Below, piece after piece: positions 50,647 to 61,679 of a DNA stretch of 64,000 nt. Source of the stretch: Rathayibacter sp. VKM Ac-2760 (GTDB lineage Bacteria; Actinomycetota; Actinomycetes; Actinomycetales; Microbacteriaceae). The stretch spans positions 3,286,001-3,350,000 of the forward strand of contig NZ_CP047173.1 of the NCBI RefSeq assembly GCF_009834185.1. The letters run 5' to 3'. Position 1 is the first letter of the stretch. Every line of letters starts with the position of its first letter. A program made the translations under genes and the position numbers. The notes under the pieces were generated by a model, which was not told where the DNA came from, did no database searches, and saw only the letters and a program-made list of their open reading frames with translations.

Positions 50647-51786
50647 TCAGCCGCGGACGACCGCGACGACCTGCGCGAACAGCGGGTGGTCCGCTCCGAG
50701 CCCCGTCACCTCGGCGACGAACTCCTCCGGCGACAGCGCCGCCAGCTTCTCCTTGAGCTCCACGCTCTGCGGGTCCTCCGGCACGTCGAAGCGGAGGGCC
50801 GCCCCGATCGCCGTCAGCAGTCCGCTCGGCACGTACCCGCGCTCGGCGAGCTCCGCCGCCGGGCCGATGAAGCGCTCGTGCCGCGAGAGCTTCCGCAGCG
50901 GCTGGCGCCCGACCCGGTCGACCGTGTCGGTGAGGCCCGGGTTGGCGAAGCGCTTCAGCGTCTTCTGGAGGTAGGCCTCCTGCTCCTCGTCGCTGAAGCC
51001 GTGCTTCTCGACGATGAGCGTCTTGGTGTCCTCGAGCGCGGCCTTCACCGCGTCGTGCACCTCGGGCAGCGCGAGCGCGTCCGAGAGCTTGTGCGCACCG
51101 GCGGCGAAGCCGGTGTACGCGGCGGTCGCGTGCCCGGTGTTGACCGTGAAGAGCTTGCGCTCGATGAACGGCTCGAGGTCGTCCACGTAGGTCGCGCCCG
51201 GCAGCTCCGGCTCGGCGCCCGCGAACGGCGTGCGGTCGATGACCCACTCGAAGAAGCTCTCCACCGTGACGTCGAGGCCCTGGCCCGGCGCCTGGTTCGG
51301 CACGATCCGGTCGACGGCCGTGTCGGCGAAGACGGCGCGGGAGCGCAGGCGCTCCCACTCCTCGGCGCCGAGGCTGGCCGCGATCTCGGTCTCGAGCAGG
51401 CGGGTGGCGTTGATCGCGTTCTCGCAGGCCATCACCGCGAGGCGCGGCGCCGACTCGGCCCGAGCCGCGAGGCCCTTCGCGATCACGGGCGCGACGAAGC
51501 GCAGGATGTTCGGCCCCACCGCGGTGGTGACGATGTCGGCCGCCGCGATCTCGCGGACGAGGGCCTCCTCGTCGCTCGCAGAGTTGACGGCGCGGAAGCC
51601 GTCGACGACGTGCGTCGCGGAGGACTCCCCCACCTCGTGCACCTCGTAGCTGTCCGCGGCGGCGAGCTGGTCGATCAGCGCCGCGTTGACGTCGGCGAAG
51701 ACGAGCTCGTAGCCGGCCCCGTGCAGGATCAGCCCGACGAAGCCGCGGCCGATGTTGCCGGCGCCGAAGTGGACGGCGGTGGGCAT
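50647..51786 (-). CDS. mtlD: Mannitol-1-phosphate 5-dehydrogenase
   Basis: 379 residues; NAD-binding HFGAGNIGRGFVG at the N-terminus, then ENAINATRLLE and FTVNTGHATAAY as in MtlD. Oxidises mannitol 1-phosphate to fructose 6-phosphate. Start overlaps the mtlF stop (TGATG). Confidence 0.95.
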   Translation of the reverse strand: MPTAVHFGAGNIGRGFVGLILHGAGYELVFADVNAALIDQLAAADSYEVHEVGESSATHVVDGFRAVNSASDEEALVREIAAADIVTTAVGPNILRFVAPVIAKGLAARAESAPRLAVMACENAINATRLLETEIAASLGAEEWERLRSRAVFADTAVDRIVPNQAPGQGLDVTVESFFEWVIDRTPFAGAEPELPGATYVDDLEPFIERKLFTVNTGHATAAYTGFAAGAHKLSDALALPEVHDAVKAALEDTKTLIVEKHGFSDEEQEAYLQKTLKRFANPGLTDTVDRVGRQPLRKLSRHERFIGPAAELAERGYVPSGLLTAIGAALRFDVPEDPQSVELKEKLAALSPEEFVAEVTGLGADHPLFAQVVAVVRG

Positions 51787-52220
51787 CAGGAGTTGACCTC
51801 GCCCAGCAGCGCGTAGAGCGCCTGCGCGTCCGGGGCGTCGAGGAGCTTCTGCACCTCGTCCTCCTCGGAGAAGATGATCGCGATCTTGGAGAGGATCTCG
51901 AGGTGCTCGTTGTTCACGCCGGCGATGCCGACGACGAAGCGGACCTCGTTGCCGTCCCAGTCGATCGGCTGCGCGTAGCGGACGAAGGAGAGGGCCGACG
52001 AGCGGATCTCGTCCTTCGCGTCGTTCGTGCCGTGCGGGATGGCGAGCAGGTTGCCCATGTAGGTGGAAACGGTCGCCTCGCGGGCGAGCATCGCCTCGTG
52101 GTACGCGGGAGTGACGGCGCCGACGCCGACCAGCATGTCGGCGGCCTCCTTGATGGCGGTCTCCTTCGAGGTGGCGGTGCCGGAGGCGTTGATCTGTCCG
52201 ATGGTGAGCACATCGCTCAT
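51786..52220 (-). CDS. mtlF: Mannitol PTS EIIA component
   Basis: 144 residues; phospho-accepting His63 in LLAIPHGT. Passes phosphate from HPr to the MtlA B domain. Lies between mtlA and mtlD in one operon. Confidence 0.92.
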   Translation of the reverse strand: MSDVLTIGQINASGTATSKETAIKEAADMLVGVGAVTPAYHEAMLAREATVSTYMGNLLAIPHGTNDAKDEIRSSALSFVRYAQPIDWDGNEVRFVVGIAGVNNEHLEILSKIAIIFSEEDEVQKLLDAPDAQALYALLGEVNS

Positions 52221-52255
52221 GGCGTGCGTCCTTTCCGTGGAGTGGTGAACGAGCA

Positions 52256-52313
52256 AGGGAACCCGCAGGGGCGAGCGGAGCGTCTCCGCCACGTCGCACC
52301 CTACGGGTTCCCT
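52256..52313 (-). other. Large hairpin between mtlA and mtlF
   Basis: 15-bp arms (14 paired) 52256-52270/52299-52313 in the 108-nt gap; partial terminator or mRNA-processing site. Confidence 0.55.
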
Positions 52314-52328
52314 CAGGGGTGATGCCGA

Positions 52329-53906
52329 CTACTTGCCGTGCTGCTCCGCGACGAGCGAGACGACCTCGTCGTACTTCGGGCTGTTCATGAAGTTGTCGAC
52401 GGAGACGTGGATCGCGCCCGGCGTGCGCTGGCGCGCCCGCTCGGTCAGCTCGGCCTGGGTGATGACCAGGTCGACGTCGTCCTCGAGGGCCGCGATCGCC
52501 TTGTTGGTGACCGTGACGTCCTCGAAGCCCGCCTTCTTCATCTTGTTCCGCAGGACGGAGGCGCCCATGGCGGACGATCCCATTCCGGCGTCGCAGGCGA
52601 AGACGATGTTGCGCACCTGGGTGGCGGTGGCGGTCGACGAGGCGCCGTCCTGGTTGGAGGCGCCGCTCGTGTTGAGCAGCGAGCCGACGGCGCTCTCCTT
52701 GCCCTTGTTCGACGAGTTGGCGGCGACGGCGGCGGCGAGCTTGTCGTCACCGGCGGCCATCGCGTCGAGGTCGCGCTTGCGGCTGCCGCGGATGATGAAC
52801 GACGCCACGAGGAACGACACGGCCATCGAGAGCAGGACCGAGAGGATCACGCCGAGGTAGCTGTCGCGCGAGGTCTGCAGCAGCACCGCGATGATCGATC
52901 CGGGCGAGGCGGGAGCGACGAGGCCGGAGTCGAACGCGACGTTGGTCGCGACACCGGTCATGCCGCCGAGGATGACGGCCGCGACGAGCGCGGGCTTCAT
53001 CAGCACGTAGGGGAAGTAGATCTCGTGGATGCCACCGACGAAGTGGATCAGCGCGGCGCCGGGAGCGGAGCCGCGGGCGATGCCCACACCGAAGATCGCG
53101 AAGGCGAGCAGCACGCCCATGCCGGGGCCGGGGTTGGCCTCGAGCAGGAACAGGTACGACTTGCCCTGCTCCTGCGCCATGACGGTGCCGAGCGGGGTGA
53201 GGACGCCCTGGTTGATGGCGTTGTTGAGGAACAGGATCTTGGCCGGCTCGATGAAGATCGAGGTCAGCGGCAGCAGGCCCGCGTTCACCAAGAGGTCGAC
53301 GCCGTCGCCGAGGATCTTGGTGAGGAACGAGATGATCGGCGCGATGCCGAAGAACGCGCCCAGCGAGAGGAGCATGCCGAGGATTCCGGCGGAGAAGTTG
53401 TTGACCAGCATCTCGAAGCCGGGCTTGATCTTGCCGTCCCAGATCGAGTCGACCTTCTTCATCAGCCACGCGGCGAGCGGGCCGATGATCATGGCGCCGA
53501 GGAACATCGGGATGGTGGCGCCGACGATGACGCCCATGGTGGCGATCGAGGCGACCACGCCACCGCGCTGGCCGTAGACCATGCGGCCACCGGTGTTCGC
53601 GATGAGCAGCGGGAGCAGGTAGGTGATCATCGGGCCGACGAGGCCGATGTACTGCTGGAAGGTCGCGCCGTCCTCACCGGCGGCGAGCTGGGTGCGGGCA
53701 CCCTCCCAGCCGATCTGAGCCGCGTCGCCGAAGCCGCCGAGGATGCCGTTGGGCAGCCAGCCCGCGGCGATGAAGAGCGAGGTGATGAGACCCCACGCGA
53801 TGAAGGCCGCGATGTTCGGCATGACCATCCCCGAGAGGAAGGTGCCGAATCGCTGGACGTGGACGCGCGTACCTCCGCGCGTCGACGTCGCTGACGTCGT
53901 TGTCAT
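52329..53906 (-). CDS. mtlA: Mannitol PTS EIICB component
   Basis: 525 residues: C domain of several membrane segments with FVGGIHEIYFPYVLMKP (the GIHE motif), then a linker and B domain with active Cys near 435 in VFACDAGMGSS. Imports and phosphorylates mannitol. First gene of mtlA-mtlF-mtlD. Confidence 0.95.
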   Translation of the reverse strand: MTTTSATSTRGGTRVHVQRFGTFLSGMVMPNIAAFIAWGLITSLFIAAGWLPNGILGGFGDAAQIGWEGARTQLAAGEDGATFQQYIGLVGPMITYLLPLLIANTGGRMVYGQRGGVVASIATMGVIVGATIPMFLGAMIIGPLAAWLMKKVDSIWDGKIKPGFEMLVNNFSAGILGMLLSLGAFFGIAPIISFLTKILGDGVDLLVNAGLLPLTSIFIEPAKILFLNNAINQGVLTPLGTVMAQEQGKSYLFLLEANPGPGMGVLLAFAIFGVGIARGSAPGAALIHFVGGIHEIYFPYVLMKPALVAAVILGGMTGVATNVAFDSGLVAPASPGSIIAVLLQTSRDSYLGVILSVLLSMAVSFLVASFIIRGSRKRDLDAMAAGDDKLAAAVAANSSNKGKESAVGSLLNTSGASNQDGASSTATATQVRNIVFACDAGMGSSAMGASVLRNKMKKAGFEDVTVTNKAIAALEDDVDLVITQAELTERARQRTPGAIHVSVDNFMNSPKYDEVVSLVAEQHGK

Positions 53907-54040
53907 GTGGTGTGTTCTCCGATTCTGAGGGTGGGAGATCCGGTCGCTCCTGAGGCGGGCCGGGCTCCCGCGGGGCGGGACGTGACGGGGTGGTGCAAGG
54001 GGTCGTGCTCGGTGGTGCGGTGGCGCGGGGTGGTGCGGGA

Positions 54041-54069
54041 GGATCGCGCGGATGCGGGCCGCGCGATCC
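54041..54069 (-). terminator. ptsI terminator
   Basis: Perfect 11-bp GGATCGCGCGG/CCGCGCGATCC stem, 7-nt loop, 6 nt after the ptsI stop. Confidence 0.7.
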
Positions 54070-54075
54070 CCGGGA

Positions 54076-55767
54076 TCAGGAGGCGGCGATCGCCTCGGTC
54101 ACGGCGGAACGGGCGTCCGCCGCACTGTCGGCCGCGAGGGCGAGCTCGGCGTAGCGCTTCGCGTCCTCGAGGGTGTGCTCGGCCAGCTCGGCGCGGACGT
54201 CGGCCAGGGCCGACGGCGACATCGAGAGGGTCGTCGCGCCGAGGCCCACGAGGACCACGGCGAGCAGCGGATCCGCGGCGGCCTCGCCGCAGATGCCGAC
54301 GGGCTTGCCCAGCGCGGCGCCCGCGCGCCCGACCTCGCCGACGAGGCGGAGGACGGCGGGGTGCCACGGGTCCTGGAACGCGGACACGGTGCCGAGCATC
54401 CGGTCGGCCGCCAGGGTGTACTGGGTCAGGTCGTTGGTGCCGATGGAGGCGAAGTCGGCGACTCCGAGGATCCGGTCGGCGAGCAGGGCGGAGGAGGGGA
54501 CCTCCACCATCACGCCGGCGGTGCGGATTCCGAGCTCCTTGGCCATCGAGGTGAAGTAGCGGGTCTCGTCGACCGTCGCGACCATCGGCGCCATGACCCA
54601 GAGGTCGGCGTCGGTCGCGGCGTCCGCCTGAGCGAGCGCGGTGAGCTGGTCGCGGAGGATCTGCTCGCTCGCGCGCAGGGCGCGGAGGCCGCGGAGGCCC
54701 AGCGCCGGGTTCTCCTCGTGGTTGTCGTTGAGGAAGGCGAGCGGCTTGTCGGCGCCGGCGTCGAGCGCGCGCACGACGACCTTGCGGCCGGGGAACGCGG
54801 CGAGGAGGCGGGTGTACTGCTCGGCCTGCTCCGCGACGGTCGGCGCCTCCTTCGCGTCGAGGAAGAGGAACTCGGTGCGGAACAGACCCACGCCCTCGGC
54901 TCCCAGCTCGACCGCGTTCTGGGCGCCGTCGGCCGAGCCGAGGTTCGCCAGAAGCGGCACGGCGTGCCCGTCGGCGAGCGCGCCCGGAACGACGGGGGCG
55001 GCGAGCATCTCGGCGCGCTGGGTGATCGACGCCTTCGCGTCGCCGATCTCGACGTCGGACGGGTTCACCGTCACGACGCCGGAGGAGGCGTCGAGGATGA
55101 CGAGCTGGCCGTCGCGCAGGTCGAGCGCACCGGTGGTGCCGACGATGGCGGTGATCGACTTCTCCCGGGCGAGGATCGCCGTGTGCGAGGTCGGGCCGCC
55201 GTCGCTCGTGATCAGGCCGAGGACCTTCTCGAGGTCGAGCAGCGCGGTGTCGGCCGGCGCGAGGTCGCGGGCGACGAGCACGAACGGCTCGTCCGACTCC
55301 GGGACGCCGGGTGCCGGCACGCCGCGCAGGTGCGCCACGACCCGCTGCGAGACGTCGTCGAGGTCGGTCGCGCGCTCGGCCATGTAGCCGCCCATCGCGA
55401 CCAGCAGATCGCGGAAGCCGGCGAACGCCTCGTGCACCGCGCGCTCGGCGGTCTTGCCGGTCGCGAGGCGCGCCTTCACGTCGTCTGCGAGCGACGGGTC
55501 CTCCGCCATCAGCGCCTGCGCGTCGAGGACGTCCTTCGCCGAGCCGCCTGCGCGGTCACCGCGGTGGCGGATCGTCGCGGCGGTCGCCGACAGCGACGAC
55601 ACCGCGCGCTCCTCCTCCTGGGCCACCGACCGGGTGCTGGCGGTGTCCTCGGGCTCGGGCAGCGGATCGGGCATGCGCAGGACCGGCCCGAGGGCCAGCC
55701 CGCGCCCGACTCCGGTGCCCTGGAGCTTCGCGGAGGCGTAGGCGGTGGAAGGAGTGGACAGCGTCAT
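54076..55767 (-). CDS. ptsI: PTS enzyme I
   Basis: 563 residues. Phospho-His near 191 in GGPTSHTAILAR; PEP-binding region FRTEFLFLD and C-terminal GTNDLTQYTLAADR. General PTS protein that phosphorylates HPr from PEP. Downstream of ptsH, upstream of the mtl operon. Confidence 0.97.
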   Translation of the reverse strand: MTLSTPSTAYASAKLQGTGVGRGLALGPVLRMPDPLPEPEDTASTRSVAQEEERAVSSLSATAATIRHRGDRAGGSAKDVLDAQALMAEDPSLADDVKARLATGKTAERAVHEAFAGFRDLLVAMGGYMAERATDLDDVSQRVVAHLRGVPAPGVPESDEPFVLVARDLAPADTALLDLEKVLGLITSDGGPTSHTAILAREKSITAIVGTTGALDLRDGQLVILDASSGVVTVNPSDVEIGDAKASITQRAEMLAAPVVPGALADGHAVPLLANLGSADGAQNAVELGAEGVGLFRTEFLFLDAKEAPTVAEQAEQYTRLLAAFPGRKVVVRALDAGADKPLAFLNDNHEENPALGLRGLRALRASEQILRDQLTALAQADAATDADLWVMAPMVATVDETRYFTSMAKELGIRTAGVMVEVPSSALLADRILGVADFASIGTNDLTQYTLAADRMLGTVSAFQDPWHPAVLRLVGEVGRAGAALGKPVGICGEAAADPLLAVVLVGLGATTLSMSPSALADVRAELAEHTLEDAKRYAELALAADSAADARSAVTEAIAAS

Positions 55768-55824
55768 GGGTTCCCGGTTCCTGTCGTGCGTCTCGTCGGT
55801 GAGAGGGCGGTGGGGCGAGGGGTC

Positions 55825-56091
55825 TTAGGCGTCGTGGTCAGTGCTCAGGAACTCGGACAGCTCGTCGAGGATCGCCTGCTCGTTGTCGCCCTCGACCGAG
55901 AGGGTCAGCGAGTCGCCGTGCTCGATGCCGAGCGAGATGATCCCGAGGATCGAGGCCGCGTTCACCGCGGTGCCCTCGCCCTTCTTCACCAGGACCTTCT
56001 GACCCGACTTCGCCGCGGCCTGGCTGAAGAGCGAGGCGGGGCGGGCGTGGAGGCCCTTCGACGATGCAACCTGCACGGTGCGCTCGACCAT
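55825..56091 (-). CDS. ptsH: Phosphocarrier protein HPr
   Basis: 88 residues; His15 in GLHARPAS and Ser47 in AASILGI. Carries phosphate from EI to EIIA and to the PRD regulator. Confidence 0.97.
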   Translation of the reverse strand: MVERTVQVASSKGLHARPASLFSQAAAKSGQKVLVKKGEGTAVNAASILGIISLGIEHGDSLTLSVEGDNEQAILDELSEFLSTDHDA

Positions 56092-56126
56092 GAACGTTTC
56101 TCCTTGATCCTGCAGTCGGAACTGCG

Positions 56127-56510
56127 TCAGTGGTTCCCGGCGCCGGGCGCGAGGCCCGCGGCGGGAGGTGGGGCGTCCCCGTCCGATCCTGCGACGACCG
56201 CGCGAGCGGCGAAGAGGACGGGCAGGGTGTCGAGCACGGCATCGGCACCGTGCGCCCCGAAGACGTCGTGCGGGAGGAGGGCTGCCGCGGCGCCGACGTG
56301 CACCGCGCGCTGGCGGAGCTCGTCGAACTGCGGCTCGAGGTGCGGTCCGACCAGGAGGACGTCCGCCAGGGGCAGAGCGTCCGCGAGACCGGGAAGGGTC
56401 TCGGATCGGAACACGGCATCGATGCCGCGCTGCTTCGCGCCCGCTCGCAGCCGGTGGGCCAGGAACGTGCTCGACGCGCCTGCACCGCAGACGATCAGGA
56501 TCGTGCGCAC
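56127..56510 (-). CDS. Orphan PTS EIIB-like protein
   Basis: 127 residues. N-terminal ILIVCGAGASSTFLAHRL is the lactose/cellobiose-type PTS EIIB loop with Cys8 as possible phosphorylation site. No matching EIIC is nearby. GTG at 56510 chosen for GAGGAGG 8 nt upstream; an ATG at 56549 is in frame. Possibly a regulator of the adjacent PRD protein. Confidence 0.78.
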   Translation of the reverse strand: MRTILIVCGAGASSTFLAHRLRAGAKQRGIDAVFRSETLPGLADALPLADVLLVGPHLEPQFDELRQRAVHVGAAAALLPHDVFGAHGADAVLDTLPVLFAARAVVAGSDGDAPPPAAGLAPGAGNH

Positions 56511-56671
56511 CTCGTTCGCCTCCTCGCGTCCGGGTCTTGCCTCATCCAAGCATCTCGGCGGCCGCGCGTCCGCCCCCCGCAGACAATCTTCCGCAGGGGC
56601 GGAAGAGCGCTCCCGGCGGCTTCGGCGCGGGTCCGCCCCGGCCGACCCGGAGATGGTTGACTGGAAGACCG

Positions 56672-58591
56672 ATGCCTGACAACCGCGAACGACTGCTGGA
56701 GTACCTCTCCCGCGCCGACGGCTGGGTGACGGCGCACGAGCTCGCCGACCGGCTCGGGGTGACCACCCGCAGCGTCCGCAGCTACGTCACCGCGGTGAAG
56801 ACCCAGGCGGCTCCGCTCGAGCCGGTCGAGTCGTCCGCGAACGGCTACCGGCTCGCCCGCGACGCGTACACCGCGTTCCTCGAGACCCGGCAGCTCCGCG
56901 ACGTCGAACCGGACACCCCGCGCGACCGGCTCTACAGCATCGTCCGCCGCCTGGTCGACTCCGACGAGGGGCTCGACGTCGTCGCGCTCGCCGAGGCGCT
57001 CTCGGTCAGCGAGTCGACGGTCGACGCCGACCTGCGCCGGGTGAAGGCGCTCGCGGACGAGGCGGGACTCGCCCTGGTCCGCCGCGGTCCGTCCGTGCGC
57101 CTCGAGGGCAGCGAGGAGGCGCGGCGCCGGCTGATCTCGCGGATGTTCCGCGACGAGAGCGCGCAGGGCGTGTTCACCCTCGACGACGTGCAGCGCGAGT
57201 TCGCCTCCCCCGGACTCGGCGCGTTCAAGACCGAGCTGCTCGCCGCGCTCGAGAGCCGCGGCTACTACATCAACGACTACGGCGTGAACAGCGTGCTGCT
57301 GCACATCGCGATCGCGGTCGACCGGGTGACCCGCGGCATCGGCGACCCCTCCGGCTCGCGCCCCTCCCCCGCCGTCCACGGCGAGCTGGCGGCGCTGCTC
57401 GCCGAGCTGGTCGAGCGCCACTTCGCGACCCGGCTCACCGACGCGGAGCTCGCCCAGCTCGCGATCCTGATGACGACCAGGGTCGCGACTCCCGGGCAGA
57501 ACGAGCCGGTGGCGACCGTCGTCGAGAACTACCTCGACCCGGAGGACCTCGCCGTGGTCCGCGAGCTCGTCGCGGACGTCAACGAGGCCTACCTGGTCGA
57601 CCTCGACGACGAGGGCTTCATCGTCCGCCTCGCGCTGCACGTGCGGAACCTCGTCGCGCGGGCCACGGAGGGCGGCTACTCGCGGAACCCGCTGACCCGC
57701 TCGATCAAGACCAGTTTCCCGATGACCTACGAGATCGCGGTGTTCCTCGCGAGCGGGCTGCAGCGACTGCGCGGGATCTCGGTCAACGAGGACGAGATCG
57801 CCTACATCGCCCTGCACGTCGGCTCGTTCCTCGAGCGGGTGTCGCGGCGCGAGGAGCGGCTGTCCTGCGTCATCGTCTGCCCCAACTACTACGACCTCGC
57901 GCACATGCTGCGGCTGCGGGTCGAGCGCTCGCTCGGCACCGAGGTGGAGGTCCGCTCGCTGATCACCCGGAGCGACGTCGACTGGGACCGGCTGACCGCG
58001 GATCTCGTGATCACCACCATCGACGAGCGGCCCGCCGCCGAGGACGTCGTCGTGGTGCAGCCGTTCCTGACCGATCACGACGTGGACGCGGTGCGCCGGG
58101 CGATCGCGCGGGTGCGCCGGCACCGGCGCCGGGCGCGGATCAAGGACGAGCTGCTGCAGTTCTTCGACGAGTCGCTCTTCTTCCGCAATCTGCACGCGCG
58201 GGACGAGTCCGCGATGATCCGCCTGCTCGGCGAGCGGATGATCGCCGGCGGCATCATCGACGAGGACTACGTCGACGGCGCGATCGACCGCGAGCGGATG
58301 AGCTCCACCGCGTTCACCGACAATCTCGCGGTCCCGCACGCGATGGCGATGAGCGCCCGTCGCACCGCGATCGCGATCGTCGTCAACGACGTCCCGATGG
58401 CGTGGGGCGAGCAGCGGGTCAACGTCATCGCGATGATCGCGTTCGCGTCCGCGGGGCGCAGCACCTTCCAGTCGGTCTTCGACCAGTTCGTCGAGGTCTT
58501 CGCCGACCGCGCCGAGGTGCAGCGCCTGATCCGCCGCTCGACGGACTTCGGCGGCTTCATCGAGGAGCTCGTCCGCGTCATCGACAGCTGA
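56672..58591 (+). CDS. mtlR: MtlR-type PRD transcriptional regulator
   Basis: 639 residues: two N-terminal helix-turn-helix units (WVTAHELADRLGVTTRSVRS; VALAEALSVSESTVDADL), two PRDs with His in LLHIAIAVDR (~209) and YIALHVGSFL (~380), an EIIB-Gat-like domain with Cys in VIVCPNYYD (~403) and an EIIA-like domain with His in NLAVPHAMA (~552). Phosphorylation by HPr and EIIs would tune mannitol gene expression. Divergent from the pts genes. Weak GGAAG before the ATG. Confidence 0.92.
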   Translation: MPDNRERLLEYLSRADGWVTAHELADRLGVTTRSVRSYVTAVKTQAAPLEPVESSANGYRLARDAYTAFLETRQLRDVEPDTPRDRLYSIVRRLVDSDEGLDVVALAEALSVSESTVDADLRRVKALADEAGLALVRRGPSVRLEGSEEARRRLISRMFRDESAQGVFTLDDVQREFASPGLGAFKTELLAALESRGYYINDYGVNSVLLHIAIAVDRVTRGIGDPSGSRPSPAVHGELAALLAELVERHFATRLTDAELAQLAILMTTRVATPGQNEPVATVVENYLDPEDLAVVRELVADVNEAYLVDLDDEGFIVRLALHVRNLVARATEGGYSRNPLTRSIKTSFPMTYEIAVFLASGLQRLRGISVNEDEIAYIALHVGSFLERVSRREERLSCVIVCPNYYDLAHMLRLRVERSLGTEVEVRSLITRSDVDWDRLTADLVITTIDERPAAEDVVVVQPFLTDHDVDAVRRAIARVRRHRRRARIKDELLQFFDESLFFRNLHARDESAMIRLLGERMIAGGIIDEDYVDGAIDRERMSSTAFTDNLAVPHAMAMSARRTAIAIVVNDVPMAWGEQRVNVIAMIAFASAGRSTFQSVFDQFVEVFADRAEVQRLIRRSTDFGGFIEELVRVIDS

Positions 58592-58694
58592 CGCGGGTCT
58601 CGATACACCGCTCCGCGGCTACTCGGGGAGGGCGTATCGAGATCGTCGGCGGCGACCGCACGTGGTGCGGTGCCTGATCCGCCGCTCCACGGAC
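58524..58694 (+). repeat. Duplicated 23-bp mtlR 3' segment
   Basis: 58524-58546 (inside mtlR) and 58672-58694 (non-coding) differ at one base of 23 and both read LIRRSTD in frame. Between them lies repeat copy 5. Confidence 0.75.
58594..58645. repeat. Dispersed BIME-like repeat, copy 5 (short)
   Basis: GGTCTCGATACACCGCTCCG then GCGTATCGAGATC: a shortened head-to-head pair just after the mtlR stop. Confidence 0.6.
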
Positions 58695-58784
58695 ACTGAT
58701 CCACGCGTGCCCCTGTTCCTGGCGCGGGCGGGCGGTCAGACTCGGCAGGGGGCGCCCCCGATCGCTGCGACGAAGGAGCATCCC

Positions 58785-60173
<1,389 letters not shown>

Positions 60174-60206
60174 CCTCGCCGAGGCGCGGCCGGACGTCGG
60201 AGCGTC

Positions 60207-61052
60207 TCAGGCGATCGGCGTCGGCACGATCCCGTACGGCGCCAGGCCGGCGGCCCCGCCGTCGGCGAGGGTCGTCACCCAGATGCCGTCGCGGTGGACC
60301 GCGACGGAGTGCTCCCAGTGCGCCGACATGCTGCCGTCGATGGTCGCCACCGTCCAGTCGTCCTCGCGGACGACCGTCTCCGCGCTGCCCGCGGTGACCA
60401 TCGGCTCGATGGCGACGACGAGCCCGGGCTTCACCTCGGGCCCGCGCTGGCGCACCCGGTAGTTGAAGACCGGCGGCGCCTCGTGCATGGTCCGGCCGAT
60501 GCCGTGGCCGATGTAGTCGGTGAGGATGCCGTAGGTCCGGCCCGTGGCCTCCGCCTCGTCCTCGATGTACTCCTCGATCGCCGCGCCGACCTCGTTGAGG
60601 TGGCGAGCGGAGGCGAGGGCCGCGATCCCACGCCAGAGCGACCCCTCGGTCACCCGGGACAGCTCGGTCCGCAGCGCGACGTCGTCCGGCCGCGACGGAT
60701 CGGGCAGCACGAGCGTCATCGCCGAGTCGCCGTTCCAGCCGTCGATCTCGGCGCCGCTGTCGATCGAGACGATGTCGCCCGGTCCGAGGACGCGGCCGCC
60801 GGGGATCCCGTGCACGACCTCGTCGTTCACCGACGCGCAGATCGTGTGCCGGTAGCCCGGAACGAGCTGGAAGTTCGAGTGCCCGCCGAGCGCGACGATC
60901 GCGGCCTCGGCCACCGCGTCGAGCTCGAGCGTGCTGACACCGGGCCGGACCGCGGCGCGGACGGCGTCGAGGGAGGCGGCGGTCGCCAGCCCCGGCGCGA
61001 TCATCGATCGCAGCTGGGCCGGCGTCTTGTAGAGGGAGGAGCGCAGAGCCAC
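60207..61052 (-). CDS. map: Methionine aminopeptidase type I
   Basis: 281 residues; His81 in HGIPGG, metal ligands D98 and D109, HGIGRTMHEAP and AIEPMV. Removes the initiator Met. Start codon 3 nt after the adk stop; last gene of the spc-operon tail. Confidence 0.96.
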   Translation of the reverse strand: MALRSSLYKTPAQLRSMIAPGLATAASLDAVRAAVRPGVSTLELDAVAEAAIVALGGHSNFQLVPGYRHTICASVNDEVVHGIPGGRVLGPGDIVSIDSGAEIDGWNGDSAMTLVLPDPSRPDDVALRTELSRVTEGSLWRGIAALASARHLNEVGAAIEEYIEDEAEATGRTYGILTDYIGHGIGRTMHEAPPVFNYRVRQRGPEVKPGLVVAIEPMVTAGSAETVVREDDWTVATIDGSMSAHWEHSVAVHRDGIWVTTLADGGAAGLAPYGIVPTPIA

Positions 61053-61055
61053 GGG

Positions 61056-61679
61056 TCAGGCGGCCGGCGAGTCGCCGACCAGGCGCCCGACGCGGTGGCC
61101 CTCGAGCGCGACGACGATCCGCTCGGTCACCTCGTCGACCGGGCCGAGGCCGTCGACGACGATCACGAGTCCGCGGGCGGCGTAGATGTCGATCAGCGGC
61201 GCGGTCTGCTCCTCGTAGAGGGCGAGCCGGTGCCGGATGACCTCCTCGGTGTCGTCGCTGCGACCCTGCTCCGCGGAGCGCTTGAGCAGGCGGGCCACGA
61301 CCTCGTCGGGATCCGCCGTCAGCTGCACGACCGCGTCGAGCCGGTTGCCGTCGGCCGCGACGATGCGGTCGAGCTCGTCGACCTGCTCCGTGGTGCGCGG
61401 GTAGCCGTCGAGGAGGAAGCCGGTCGAGACATCGGCCTCCTGCAGCCGGTCGTGCACGATCGCGTTGGTCAGCTCGTCCGGGACGTAGCGGCCGGCGTCG
61501 AGGAACGACTTCGCCTGGAGGCCGAGCTCGGTCTCGTTGGCCACGTTGGCGCGGAAGATGTCACCGGTGGAGATCGCGGGGACCTTCAGGACCTCGCTGA
61601 GCCGGGCGGCCTGAGTCCCTTTGCCGGCACCGGGAGGGCCGATCAGCAGAAGACGGAAGCCGACCGGGTTCGAGGTCAT
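61056..61679 (-). CDS. adk: Adenylate kinase
   Basis: 207 residues; P-loop GPPGAGKGT (14-22), FLLDGYPRT, short-lid form without Zn cysteines. ATP + AMP to 2 ADP. Overlaps the secY stop (ATGA). Confidence 0.97.
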   Translation of the reverse strand: MTSNPVGFRLLLIGPPGAGKGTQAARLSEVLKVPAISTGDIFRANVANETELGLQAKSFLDAGRYVPDELTNAIVHDRLQEADVSTGFLLDGYPRTTEQVDELDRIVAADGNRLDAVVQLTADPDEVVARLLKRSAEQGRSDDTEEVIRHRLALYEEQTAPLIDIYAARGLVIVVDGLGPVDEVTERIVVALEGHRVGRLVGDSPAA

